Under the pieces are notes generated by a model that saw nothing but the letters and a program-made list of their open reading frames with translations, was not told where the DNA came from and made no database searches. Shown here piece after piece: positions 15,336 through 23,769 of a stretch of 64,000 nucleotides of DNA. The stretch lies in contig NZ_CP058316.1 of assembly GCF_013389665.1 (NCBI RefSeq), positions 186,001 through 250,000 of the forward strand, read 5' to 3'. Numbering within the stretch: position 1 is the stretch's first letter; the number at the start of each line of letters is the position of its first letter. Made by a program: the position numbers and the translations under genes. The stretch is from Microbacterium oleivorans. GTDB taxonomy: Bacteria > Actinomycetota > Actinomycetes > Actinomycetales > Microbacteriaceae.

Positions 15336-16337
15336 GTGTCCACTTCTCCTCCCCGCGTCGCGCCAGAGGAGCGCCTGGTGAATCTCGTCGTGGCGCTGAT
15401 GGCCACCGAGCAGGGGCTCACGAAGGACACGATCCTCGGTTCGGTGTCGGGCTACCGCGAGCAGGCCGAGGACGGAGCGAGCAAGGAAGCGCTCGAGAAG
15501 ATGTTCGAGCGCGACAAGGAGAATCTCCGCGGACTCGGCGTGCCCATCGAGACGATCGGCGACTACGCAGACCCGGACGACCTTCGTGAGGCGCGCTACC
15601 GCATCCCGCCGACCGAGTACGCTCTGCCCGCCGACATCGAGTTCACGCCGGCGGAGCTGGCGGTGCTCACCCTGGCCGGCGGCGTCTGGGAGGAGCGATC
15701 CCTCTCGGCGGGCGCACGGTCTGGGCTGCGCAAGATCCGCTCGCTCGGGATCGACGTCGACGAGCCGATCATCGGCTTCGCTCCCCGCATCACGCTGCGC
15801 GAGGCGTCGTTCGTCCCGCTGCAGCGAGCCATCGAGCAGGCGCGCGAGGTCGCGTTCGACTACCTGCGTCCGGGATCCGCCCATCCGCGACGGCGGCAGG
15901 TGCGTCCCTACGCCCTCGTCGAGTTCGAGGGGCGCTGGCACCTGTTCGCCTTCGATACCTCCGTCGATGCAGAGCGCACCTTCCTGCTCTCGCGGATCTG
16001 CTCGGATGTCGCGATCACCCGCCGCTCCTTCGACGGGGGCGGGGGCGCCGGCGCGGGCGAGCGGGCGCTGGCGGGGCTCCGCGATCTCGCCGCACGTCAG
16101 CGAGCGGTCGTCGAGGTCATGGCGGGGACCGAAGCGGCCGTCCGGCTCGGGCGCCGCGCCGATCCCGTCGGCACCGACACGCGGGGACTGCGGGTGCCGT
16201 TCGTCGACCTGCAGGTGCTCGCCGACGAGCTCGCCTCCTACGGACCGGAGGTGCGCGTCATCGAGCCGTTGCCGCTGCGCGATGCCGTCGTCGAACGGTT
16301 GCGCGGCGCCCGTGAGCATTCGGGAGCGGCGACGTGA
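15336..16337 (+). CDS. pafB: WYL-domain transcriptional regulator PafB
   Basis: A 333-residue regulator with an N-terminal winged helix-turn-helix (about 1-80), a WYL domain (about 170-260, here reading WHLFAFD instead of WYL) and a WCX C-terminal extension. In mycobacteria PafB and PafC act together to activate most DNA-damage genes independently of LexA/RecA, the WYL part probably sensing single-stranded nucleic acid. The gene overlaps pafC by 4 bases, matching their joint action. Despite the name (proteasome accessory factor), the proteasome genes are not nearby. Confidence 0.93.
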   Translation: MSTSPPRVAPEERLVNLVVALMATEQGLTKDTILGSVSGYREQAEDGASKEALEKMFERDKENLRGLGVPIETIGDYADPDDLREARYRIPPTEYALPADIEFTPAELAVLTLAGGVWEERSLSAGARSGLRKIRSLGIDVDEPIIGFAPRITLREASFVPLQRAIEQAREVAFDYLRPGSAHPRRRQVRPYALVEFEGRWHLFAFDTSVDAERTFLLSRICSDVAITRRSFDGGGGAGAGERALAGLRDLAARQRAVVEVMAGTEAAVRLGRRADPVGTDTRGLRVPFVDLQVLADELASYGPEVRVIEPLPLRDAVVERLRGAREHSGAAT

Positions 16338-17293
16338 GCGCGCAGCCGATCGTGGCCACCGACCGCGCCGCGTTGATCCTCCAGCTCGTGCCCTACCTGA
16401 TCTCCCAGGGCGAGGTCACCGTCGACGAGGCCGCGCGCGATTTCGACGTCTCGCCCGCGCAGATGCGGGCGATGGTCGAGAAGCTCACCGTCATCGGGTT
16501 GCCCGGCGAGGGCGGGTTCTGGCAGATGGCCAACGACCTGTTCGACATCGACTGGGACCTGCTCGACCGCGAGGATCGCATCGTCATCACCAATGCCGTC
16601 GGGCTCGAGCGATCGCCCCGTCTCACAGCGCGCGAGGCCGCCGCCCTGCTCGCGGGTCTGCAGCTGGCGGCATCCCTTCCGGGCGTCGGCGACACCGTCG
16701 TCGTGCAGGGCCTGCTCGCCAAGCTCGCCCGGGGAGCTGGTCAGGAGCCGGCACAGGTGATCATCGCTCCGGCGCCGGTCGACGAGGTGCGCGAGACGGT
16801 CGCGCGCGCCTTGCAGGCACGCGTCGCGGTCTCATTCACCTACCGGGCTCCCGACGCGCCCGTCACGACCCGCATCGTCGACCCGGTGAAGGTCTCGATC
16901 TCCGACGGTCAGTGGTACCTGCAGGGCTGGTGTCACACCCGCCGCGCGATGCGCACCTTCCATCTCGATCGCGTCGCTGAGCCGGTGCTCACCGACATCG
17001 CCGCCGTGCACGCGTCGGAGCCGGTGCCCGAGCTCTTCGAACCCGGCGAGGACGAGGTGGTCGCCGAGATCCGCTATCCGGCCACGGCCGCCGCCGCCGT
17101 GGGGGAGTACCTCGCGAACGCGCAGATCCGGGCCGACGGTCCCTGGCGCTTCGCACGGATCCGGGTGGCCGACGCCCGATCGCTCAAGCGACTCGTCGCG
17201 CGAGCGGGAGGCGCGATCGAAGTGGTCGCGCCCGCCGATGCGCGGCGCGCCGCGCTCGAGTGGGCCGAAGCCGCGCTGGACCAGTACTACTGA
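16334..17293 (+). CDS. pafC: WYL-domain transcriptional regulator PafC
   Basis: A 319-residue partner of PafB with the same order of domains: N-terminal helix-turn-helix (residues 10-60), a WYL domain with the literal motif in GQWYLQGWCHTRR near residue 200, and a C-terminal WCX segment. It is coupled to pafB by a GTGA overlap, and in known cases both subunits are required for the DNA-damage response. tatA follows after a 69-base gap with its own promoter-like element. Confidence 0.93.
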   Translation: MSAQPIVATDRAALILQLVPYLISQGEVTVDEAARDFDVSPAQMRAMVEKLTVIGLPGEGGFWQMANDLFDIDWDLLDREDRIVITNAVGLERSPRLTAREAAALLAGLQLAASLPGVGDTVVVQGLLAKLARGAGQEPAQVIIAPAPVDEVRETVARALQARVAVSFTYRAPDAPVTTRIVDPVKVSISDGQWYLQGWCHTRRAMRTFHLDRVAEPVLTDIAAVHASEPVPELFEPGEDEVVAEIRYPATAAAAVGEYLANAQIRADGPWRFARIRVADARSLKRLVARAGGAIEVVAPADARRAALEWAEAALDQYY

Positions 17294-17329
17294 TATCCGC
17301 CGCACAGCGGGTGCATCGGATCCGCGGGT

Positions 17330-17357
17330 TAGACTGGCCGAAACGACCGACGAGGAG
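17330..17357 (+). promoter_or_regulatory. -10 element and ribosome binding site of tatA
   Basis: TAGACT at 17330-17335 and GAGGAG at 17352-17357, 5 bases before the ATG at 17363. Unlike most promoters here, this one would give a short leader with a true Shine-Dalgarno. Confidence 0.55.
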
Positions 17358-17362
17358 ACGAC

Positions 17363-17608
17363 ATGAGCAATCTGTTCGCAGGCCCGCACCTGTGGATCCT
17401 ACTCATCGTCATTCTGCTGCTCTTCGGCGCGGCGAAGCTGCCGGCGCTGGCGAAGAGCATGGGACAGTCCGCCCGCATCTTCAAGGGTGAGATGAAGGCG
17501 ATGAAGGATGACGACACGACGGCTGGCACGGCGTCGTCGACCGTGGACGCCGCGCCGACGGAGAAGCCGGCGGAGCCCAAGAGCGGCCCGGCCGCACCCA
17601 CGCCGTAG
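17363..17608 (+). CDS. tatA: Sec-independent protein translocase subunit TatA
   Basis: An 81-residue membrane protein that forms the pore of the twin-arginine export system. One N-terminal transmembrane helix (about residues 7-22) is followed by the hinge FGAAKLPALAKSMG, an amphipathic helix with EMKAMK, and a polar Ala/Pro/Lys-rich tail. This is normal size for an actinobacterial TatA. tatC starts 6 bases downstream, so a transport operon is clear; no tatB is present in the window. Confidence 0.95.
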   Translation: MSNLFAGPHLWILLIVILLLFGAAKLPALAKSMGQSARIFKGEMKAMKDDDTTAGTASSTVDAAPTEKPAEPKSGPAAPTP

Positions 17609-17614
17609 CCTCGC

Positions 17615-18454
17615 GTGGTGACGGCTGAGCGCACGCGCTCAGGGGCGGACGGTGCGCCCCGGCGCGACAAGCGCATGTCCTTGGGGCAGCACCTCGTCGA
17701 GCTCCGACGCCGACTCATCTTCGCGGCGCTGGCGCTGGTCGTGTCGATGGTGGTGTCGTTCTTCCTCACCGACTGGATCATCTGGGCCATGACCGAGCCC
17801 ATCCGTGTGGTGGCCGAGCAGCGGGGCGACACGGACGCCGTCAAGCTGATGTACTCGACGATCACCGGGCCGTTCGACATGCGTCTGCGCATCTCGTTCT
17901 CGGTGGGCATCATCCTGTCTGCACCGGTCTGGCTGTGGCAGATCTGGGCGTTCCTGATGCCGGGACTCACCCGCAAGGAGGTGCGATACACCGTGGGGTT
18001 CGTCTCGGCCGCGGTGCCCCTCTTCTTCGCCGGGGTCTTCACGGGCTGGCTCGTGATGCCGCACATCGTCGAGATCATGGCGACCTTCTCTCCGGAATCG
18101 TCCGCCAACTTCTACGAGGGCAAGTACTACTACGACTTCGTGTTCAAGCTGCTCCTGGTCGTCGGTGTGGCCTTCATCATCCCCGTCTTCCTCGTCGCCC
18201 TGAACTTCGCGGGGATCATGAGCGGCAAGGCGATTCTGAAGGGGTGGCGCGTGGCGATCCTCATCGCCGTCGTCTTCTCAGGGCTCGCGACGCCGGCGGC
18301 CGACATCGTCAGCATGCTGATGCTGGCCTCGATCCTCACCGTGCTCTACTTCGCCGCCGCCGGGCTCTCTCTGCTCCTCGATCTGCGGCGCTCGCGGCGC
18401 CGCCCCGAGCTCGTGGTCCCCGGACCGGTGCCGACGACAGATCCGCTTCCGTGA
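17615..18454 (+). CDS. tatC: Sec-independent protein translocase subunit TatC
   Basis: A 279-residue protein with six membrane helices that recognises twin-arginine signal peptides. The N-terminal cytoplasmic signature MSLGQHLVELRRRL is present near residue 20, and the segment FKLLLVVGVAFIIPVFLVALNF is typical. Two GTG codons in tandem are possible starts. The stop overlaps the helicase start as GTGA, so tatC and helY are coupled. Confidence 0.96.
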   Translation: MVTAERTRSGADGAPRRDKRMSLGQHLVELRRRLIFAALALVVSMVVSFFLTDWIIWAMTEPIRVVAEQRGDTDAVKLMYSTITGPFDMRLRISFSVGIILSAPVWLWQIWAFLMPGLTRKEVRYTVGFVSAAVPLFFAGVFTGWLVMPHIVEIMATFSPESSANFYEGKYYYDFVFKLLLVVGVAFIIPVFLVALNFAGIMSGKAILKGWRVAILIAVVFSGLATPAADIVSMLMLASILTVLYFAAAGLSLLLDLRRSRRRPELVVPGPVPTTDPLP

Positions 18455-20925
18455 GCGGGGGCAGTCCTGCGGAGCGGTATCTCGCCGCTCAGACCGCGCG
18501 TTCGCACCCGCTCACGACCGACTTCGCGGCGATGCAGCGGTTCGAGCTCGACCCGTTCCAGGTCGCCGGGTGCCACGCACTCGAGGACGGGCGGGGCGTG
18601 CTGGTCGCGGCGCCCACCGGGGCCGGGAAGACCATCGTCGGCGAGTTCGCGATGCATCTGGCGATGCTCGAGCCCGACACGAAGGCGTTCTACACCACGC
18701 CGATGAAGGCGCTGTCGAATCAGAAGTTCCGCGAGCTGGTCGACATCTACGGTGCCGACGACGTCGGACTCCTCACGGGCGACACCAACATCAACGGCAA
18801 CGCGCGCATCGTGGTGATGACCACCGAGGTGCTGCGCAACATGCTCTACGCCGACTCGCCCGCGCTGCGCGGTCTCCGCTACGTCGTCATGGACGAGGTC
18901 CACTACCTCGCCGATCGGTTCCGCGGCGCGGTGTGGGAAGAGGTCATCATCCACCTCCACCCGTCGGTGCGCATGGTGGCGCTTTCGGCCACGGTGTCCA
19001 ATGCCGAGGAGTTCGGCGACTGGCTCGACACCGTGCGAGGGGACACGGAGGTCGTGGTCTCGGAGGTCCGCCCCGTGCCCCTCGAGCAGCACGTCCTCGT
19101 ACGCGGCGATCTGCTGCCGTTGTTCGACGACCGAGCGGGCGTCGCCACGGCGCAGGTCAATCAGGAGCTCACGCGGTTGCGTTCGCCGCAGGGTCAGCGC
19201 TTCGAGAGCCCCCGACGCTCCCAGGGCCACCGCAGCGGAGGCGGGCGCGAGGCGCATCGTCCCTACCGCAACGGCAAGCGGCCCCCGGCAGCGGCCGCCG
19301 CGCAGCGCATCGAACGGCTCGATCGCCCCGAGGTCGTCGGGCTCCTCGCGCGTGCGAATCTGCTTCCGGCGATCTTCTTCATCTTCAGCCGCGCCGGGTG
19401 CGACGGGGCCGTGCAGCAGGTGCGGCGGTCCGGTGTCCGCCTGACGACCCCCGAAGAGCGGGACGAGATCAGGGCGGTCGTCGAGCGGCGCACCCATGCG
19501 CTCGCGCAGGAGGATCTCGCGGTGCTCGGCTTCTGGGAATGGCGCGACAACCTCGAGCGTGGTGTCGCGGCCCATCACGCCGGGCTGCTGCCGGCGTTCA
19601 AGGAGGTCGTCGAGGAGCTCTTCCAGCGCAAGCTTGTCAAAGCCGTCTTCGCCACCGAGACGCTCGCGCTGGGGATCAACATGCCGGCGCGCACCGTGGT
19701 GCTCGAGAAGCTCGAGAAGTTCAACGGCGAGGCGCGGGTCGCCATCACCTCTGGCGAGTACACCCAGATCACCGGCCGAGCCGGCCGCCGCGGGATCGAC
19801 GTCGAAGGCCACGCCGTCATCCAGTGGACCGAAGGGCTCGACCCGCAAGCCGTCGCCGCACTCGCCTCGCGACGGACGTATCCGCTGAATTCCAGCTTCC
19901 GCCCGACGTACAACATGGCCGTCAACCTCATCGACCGGTTCGGCCGAGACCGAGCGCGCGAAGTGCTGGAGTCGTCGTTCGCCCAGTTCCAGGCCGACCG
20001 CTCGGTGGTCGGCCTGGCCCGCCAGGTGAAGGACAAGGAGCAGACCCTCGCCGGGTACGCGGGGTCTATGTCGTGCGACCGCGGCGATTTCGGCGAGTAC
20101 TCGGGCATCCGCCGCGAGCTCAGTGATCTCGAGAAGCTCAACCGCAACGACCGGACCGCGCCGGCCCGCATCCGTCAGCGGCGCCAGAACGACCTCGCCG
20201 AGCTGCGTCGCCGCATGCAGCGGCATCCGTGCCACGGGTGCCCGGACCGCGAGCACCACGCTCGCTGGGCGGAGCGGTACTGGCGTCTGCACCGCGACGT
20301 TCAGAAGGTGCGCCAGCAGATCGATACCCGGACGGGGACGGTCGCGCGGGTGTTCGACCGTGTGGTCGACGTGCTGACGGCGTTGGAATACGTGCGGGTC
20401 GACGACGACGGCGCGACCTCGCTCACGCCCGCGGGTGCCACGATGCGACGCATCTATGGAGAGCGCGACCTCCTCGTCGCCGAAGCACTGCGACGCGGCA
20501 TCTGGCGCGACCTCGACCCGGCCGGTCTGGCGGCCCTCGCGTGCAGCCTCGTGTACGAGCCGCGACGCGAGAGCGACGGGCCGGGGGAATACGGGCTTCC
20601 CCGCGGCGCGTTCCGCACGGCGCTCACCGCGACGCAGGAGCTCTGGGCCGTCCTCGACGACCTCGAACGCGACCACCGGCTGCCGGGTACCGAGCCGGTG
20701 CCCACCGGGATCGCCAAGGCCATGCACTCGTGGGCGCGCGGCGTCATGCTCGACCGTGTGCTGGTCGAGGCCGACATGGCGGCCGGCGACTTCGTCCGCT
20801 GGGCGAAGCAGACCATCGACCTGCTCGACCAGCTCTCGCTCGTGGCGGACGCGCCACTGGCCCGCACGGCACGCGCCGCTCTCGAGGCCGTGCGGCGCGG
20901 GATCGTGTCGTACTCGGGCGTTTAG
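18451..20925 (+). CDS. helY: HelY-type Ski2-like RNA helicase
   Basis: An 824-residue SF2 helicase resembling Mtr4/Ski2 and Mycobacterium HelY. Motif I is APTGAGKT with Lys60, motif II DEVH at 148-151, motif III LSAT near 175 and motif VI QITGRAGRRGID near 450. A C-terminal helical DSHCT domain fills about residues 640-820. A Cys pair in HPCHGCPD near residue 590 could bind metal. The role is probably RNA turnover or processing. The position directly after tatC and before lnt is conserved in actinobacteria. Its TAG stop forms the first half of the -10 hexamer of lnt. Confidence 0.93.
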   Translation: MSGGSPAERYLAAQTARSHPLTTDFAAMQRFELDPFQVAGCHALEDGRGVLVAAPTGAGKTIVGEFAMHLAMLEPDTKAFYTTPMKALSNQKFRELVDIYGADDVGLLTGDTNINGNARIVVMTTEVLRNMLYADSPALRGLRYVVMDEVHYLADRFRGAVWEEVIIHLHPSVRMVALSATVSNAEEFGDWLDTVRGDTEVVVSEVRPVPLEQHVLVRGDLLPLFDDRAGVATAQVNQELTRLRSPQGQRFESPRRSQGHRSGGGREAHRPYRNGKRPPAAAAAQRIERLDRPEVVGLLARANLLPAIFFIFSRAGCDGAVQQVRRSGVRLTTPEERDEIRAVVERRTHALAQEDLAVLGFWEWRDNLERGVAAHHAGLLPAFKEVVEELFQRKLVKAVFATETLALGINMPARTVVLEKLEKFNGEARVAITSGEYTQITGRAGRRGIDVEGHAVIQWTEGLDPQAVAALASRRTYPLNSSFRPTYNMAVNLIDRFGRDRAREVLESSFAQFQADRSVVGLARQVKDKEQTLAGYAGSMSCDRGDFGEYSGIRRELSDLEKLNRNDRTAPARIRQRRQNDLAELRRRMQRHPCHGCPDREHHARWAERYWRLHRDVQKVRQQIDTRTGTVARVFDRVVDVLTALEYVRVDDDGATSLTPAGATMRRIYGERDLLVAEALRRGIWRDLDPAGLAALACSLVYEPRRESDGPGEYGLPRGAFRTALTATQELWAVLDDLERDHRLPGTEPVPTGIAKAMHSWARGVMLDRVLVEADMAAGDFVRWAKQTIDLLDQLSLVADAPLARTARAALEAVRRGIVSYSGV

Positions 20926-20928
20926 GCT
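20923..20928 (+). promoter_or_regulatory. -10 element for lnt, built on the helY stop codon
   Basis: TAGGCT, starting with the TAG stop of helY, followed by 7 bases and the GTG at 20936. Confidence 0.55.
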
Positions 20929-20935
20929 CGATGAC

Positions 20936-22477
20936 GTGCCCGATTCGACCCCGGCCGCGTCGCGGCCCCTGATCCCCCTGTGGTTGGCGCTCGTCGGGGC
21001 GCTCGTGGGCGGAGCGGTGCTCGACGCCGCCTTTCCCGACATCGGCTGGTGGCCGCTCGCGTTCTTCGGGGTCGCTTTCTCCCTCGTCGGCCTGATCGGC
21101 CGGTCGAGCTGGGGTGCCGTCGCCGTGGGCGCTGTCTTCGGAGCCTCGTTCTACTTCATCCACATCTCGTGGATCACGCGGTATCTCGGCGCGCTGCCGT
21201 GGTTCGGACTCGCCGGCATCGAGACGGTCTTCTTCGCGCTCGGCTCGATCCCCATCGCGCTGTCGTACCGCTGGCTGCCCCGTCTCGCGGGTGGCCGCTG
21301 GGCCCGATTGATAGCGCTGCCGGCGCTCGTTGCCGGGCTGTGGACCGCTCGCGAGCTCTTCATGGGCTCGTGGCCGTACACCGGCTTTCCCTGGGGACGC
21401 ATCGGCATGAGCCAGTCCGAGAGTCCGCTGGCGCAGATCGCGTCATGGACGGGCGTCTCCGGGCTCACCTTCCTCATGGTCTTCGTCGTCGCCGCTGCGA
21501 TCGAGGGCGTACGCGTCGTCCGGCGGGTCGGGATCCGCGCCGCCCTTCCGGCGGGCGTGGTCGCCGTCGTGCTCCTGGTCGTGCCGGCCTTCCCCACCAC
21601 CGACGCCGGCTCGTACCGCATCGGCTCGGTGCAGGGGAACGGCCCTGCCGGGTACTTCGACGAGCGCGAGCCCTACGGGGTCATGCGCGCACAGCTCGAC
21701 GCGACCGAAGCGATCATCGATGAGCCGATGGACCTGCTCGTGTGGCCCGAGGGCGGCATCGACGCCGATCCGCTCTCCAACGACTCGGTCGCCGAGGTCC
21801 TGGATCGACTCTCGACGCGCGTCGACGCACCCCTGCTCGTCAACGCCGCGACGGCGCGGGGCGAGAACATCTACAACACCTCGATGCTCTGGGAGGCGGG
21901 CGCGGACAACCCGCTCGCGATCCACGACAAATCCCGTCCCGTCCCGATGGGGGAGTACGTTCCCGATCGCTGGTTCTTCGAGCTGATCGTGCCCGACCTG
22001 ATCGGCCTCATCCAGCGCGAGTACACGCCCGGCAGCAATCCACCGTTCATGGACGTGGCGGGTGTGGGCGTCGGACTCGCGATCTGCTTCGACGTCCTGT
22101 ACGACGACGTGATCTGGTCGGGCGCGGCCGAGGGGGCGCAGGTGTACGTGTTCCAGACGAACAACGCCGACTTCCGCGACACGGACGAGAACCTTCAGCA
22201 GCTCGCGTTCGCGCGCATGCGCGCCATCGAGACCGGACGCTCGGTGGTCAACATCTCGACGGTCGGGACGAGCCAGGTCATCGCCCCCGACGGGCGCGAA
22301 CTCGACGGACTGCCGGCGGCCGTGGCCGGTGCCATGATCACCGATGTCCCGCTGCGTACCGGACTGACTCCTGCCGTGATCGCCGGCGGCGCCGTCCAGG
22401 TGGCCCTCGGCTGGGGCAGCGTCATCGCGCTCCTCGCGGCCGGACTCGTCCTCGCCCTCCGTCGCCGCCGCACGTGA
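20936..22477 (+). CDS. lnt: Apolipoprotein N-acyltransferase Lnt
   Basis: A 513-residue membrane enzyme that adds the third acyl chain to the N-terminal cysteine of lipoproteins. Six or so N-terminal membrane helices (to about residue 200) carry a nitrilase-like catalytic domain on the outer face, followed by a last helix. The triad is complete: Glu272 in VWPEGG, Lys332 in HDKSRPVPMGEYVP and Cys384 in AICFDV, close to the numbering of the E. coli enzyme. It completes the lipoprotein pathway begun by Lgt (51100-52074). The start is set by the leaderless signature in the 10-base gap after helY. Confidence 0.95.
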   Translation: MPDSTPAASRPLIPLWLALVGALVGGAVLDAAFPDIGWWPLAFFGVAFSLVGLIGRSSWGAVAVGAVFGASFYFIHISWITRYLGALPWFGLAGIETVFFALGSIPIALSYRWLPRLAGGRWARLIALPALVAGLWTARELFMGSWPYTGFPWGRIGMSQSESPLAQIASWTGVSGLTFLMVFVVAAAIEGVRVVRRVGIRAALPAGVVAVVLLVVPAFPTTDAGSYRIGSVQGNGPAGYFDEREPYGVMRAQLDATEAIIDEPMDLLVWPEGGIDADPLSNDSVAEVLDRLSTRVDAPLLVNAATARGENIYNTSMLWEAGADNPLAIHDKSRPVPMGEYVPDRWFFELIVPDLIGLIQREYTPGSNPPFMDVAGVGVGLAICFDVLYDDVIWSGAAEGAQVYVFQTNNADFRDTDENLQQLAFARMRAIETGRSVVNISTVGTSQVIAPDGRELDGLPAAVAGAMITDVPLRTGLTPAVIAGGAVQVALGWGSVIALLAAGLVLALRRRRT

Positions 22478-22512
22478 AAGAGCGCCGACCCGTATGACGG
22501 GCCGGCGCTCTT
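22478..22512. terminator. Bidirectional terminator between lnt and rbpA
   Basis: Stem AAGAGCGCCGACCCG / CGGGCCGGCGCTCTT with one A-C mismatch and a 5-base loop, between convergent stops; A-rich on one side and T-rich on the other, as expected for a two-way terminator. Confidence 0.8.
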
Positions 22513-22528
22513 CGCGCGCGGGGCGTGG

Positions 22529-22891
22529 TCAGGCGCTCAGGCGCGAACCGCGACGCTCTCGGAGGATCGCGAGTCGCTCTTCGAGAAGCTCCTCCAGTTC
22601 GGGGAGGGTGCGGCGCTCGAGCAGCATGTCCCAGTGGGTGCGTGCGGCCTTGTCACCCGAGTGGTCGACCTCGACGACGTTCTCTCCGACGCGCAACAGG
22701 GCCTCGGCGCCGCACGCGCGGCACTCCCAGGTCTCGGGCGCATCGGCGTCGGCGGCAAAGGTCATGACGGTCTCGTGCGCACAGCGCGAACACACGTACG
22801 TGTGGTTGACCCGGTCGTGGAAGACGACGCCCTCTTCGCTCTGTAGGCTCGAGGCGCCGAGTCGGATGCCGCGCAAACTGCGGTCTGCCAT
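22529..22891 (-). CDS. rbpA: RNA polymerase-binding protein RbpA
   Basis: A 120-residue actinobacterial transcription activator that binds RNA polymerase and group I/II sigma factors and stabilises the open complex. The N-terminal tail (MADRSLRGIRLG) and the zinc-ribbon-like core with C34/C37 and C57/C60 are visible, followed by the helical sigma-interaction domain LLERRTLPELEELLEERL. The ATG at 22891 fits the family length; the frame is open for 28 more codons without similarity. GAGAGGACC lies upstream as ribosome site. Expressed alone, convergent to lnt. Confidence 0.97.
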   Translation of the reverse strand: MADRSLRGIRLGASSLQSEEGVVFHDRVNHTYVCSRCAHETVMTFAADADAPETWECRACGAEALLRVGENVVEVDHSGDKAARTHWDMLLERRTLPELEELLEERLAILRERRGSRLSA

Positions 22892-22921
22892 TGTGTGGTC
22901 CTCTCGTCGGCTATCAGTTGT

Positions 22922-22980
22922 AACGTGCGCGGCTGTGTGCATCATCCGAACGGACGGGTGTCCTCGGGGTTTCACAGCCG
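22922..22980 (-). promoter_or_regulatory. rbpA upstream region: ECF-like promoter candidate and inverted repeat
   Basis: On the minus strand GGATG and GTT are separated by 18 bases (22947 down to 22922), close to but not matching the SigR/SigH pattern GGAAY-N18-GTT known for rbpA in Streptomyces. An inverted repeat CGGCTGTG (22930-22937) / CACAGCCG (22973-22980) spans the same area. Speculative. Confidence 0.25.
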
Positions 22981-23001
22981 ATGTTCAGCGTGTCGGGGTA
23001 T

Positions 23002-23769
23002 TCAGCGCGGACCGCCGATGACGAGCTGCGCCCGGTCGGCGTGATCCGTGACGAGTCCGTCGACGCCGGCGGCGAGCAGGCGCTTCATGTCGTCCGCGTC
23101 GTTGACCGTCCAGACGTGCACTTCCACACCGCTGCGGTGCACCGCGCGGATCATTCGGGGGGAGACGATGCGAAGAGGTCCCCGGCGTTCGGGCACCTGG
23201 ACCGCATCGATGCCGCGCAGAGCCCGGCGTATCAACCATGGCACACCCGAGGCGACGGCGACGACGAGCGCGATGGTGCGGACCGTACCCGCGGACGTGG
23301 CCGGGTCGCCGCCGGCGGCCCGCGCCGCGCGGAGAGCGAGCATCCGACGACGATCCGAGAAGCTGGTCACCAGCACCCGGTCCGCGTGAGGCGCGACGGC
23401 CTCGCCGACCGCCGTCGCCGCATCGTCGGCCTTCACGTCGAGGTTGAACCGCAGAGTCGGGAACGCCTCGAGCGCCTGGGGGAGGGTGATCAGACCGCCG
23501 CGTTCGGCCATGATCTTCTCGAGCTCGCGACGGGGCACGTCCGAGATGCGACGCGGATCACCCGCCACCCGCGTGAGATCGGTGTCGTGGAAGAGGATCA
23601 CGGCGCCGTCGGCGCTCAGATGACAATCAGACTCCACATAGCGCACACCCGCGGCATGCGCCGCGGCGAAGGCCGCGAAGGTGTTCTCGACGATGTTCTC
23701 GGCATCGGGCGGCACGAACCCCCGATGTGCCAGGACGCGAGGCCTCTCGGGGTCGAAGTAGGGGTGCAT
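23002..23769 (-). CDS. Glycerophosphodiester phosphodiesterase
   Basis: A 255-residue TIM-barrel enzyme that splits glycerophosphodiesters to glycerol-3-phosphate and an alcohol. The GDPD catalytic set is present: His15 in AHRG, Glu46 and Asp48 in VESDCH, and His61-Asp62 in FHDTDL. No signal peptide, so cytoplasmic. The ATG at 23769 overlaps the TGA of the upstream SPFH gene by one base, placing it as third gene of an NfeD-SPFH-GDPD unit. A longer open frame upstream runs into the SPFH gene and is rejected. Confidence 0.92.
   Translation of the reverse strand: MHPYFDPERPRVLAHRGFVPPDAENIVENTFAAFAAAHAAGVRYVESDCHLSADGAVILFHDTDLTRVAGDPRRISDVPRRELEKIMAERGGLITLPQALEAFPTLRFNLDVKADDAATAVGEAVAPHADRVLVTSFSDRRRMLALRAARAAGGDPATSAGTVRTIALVVAVASGVPWLIRRALRGIDAVQVPERRGPLRIVSPRMIRAVHRSGVEVHVWTVNDADDMKRLLAAGVDGLVTDHADRAQLVIGGPR

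Noticed and set aside
12747..16319. A roughly 1190-codon open frame on the minus strand across HAD, trmI, FKBP and pafB
   Set aside because: It crosses four well supported plus-strand genes and has low-complexity composition; an antisense artefact.
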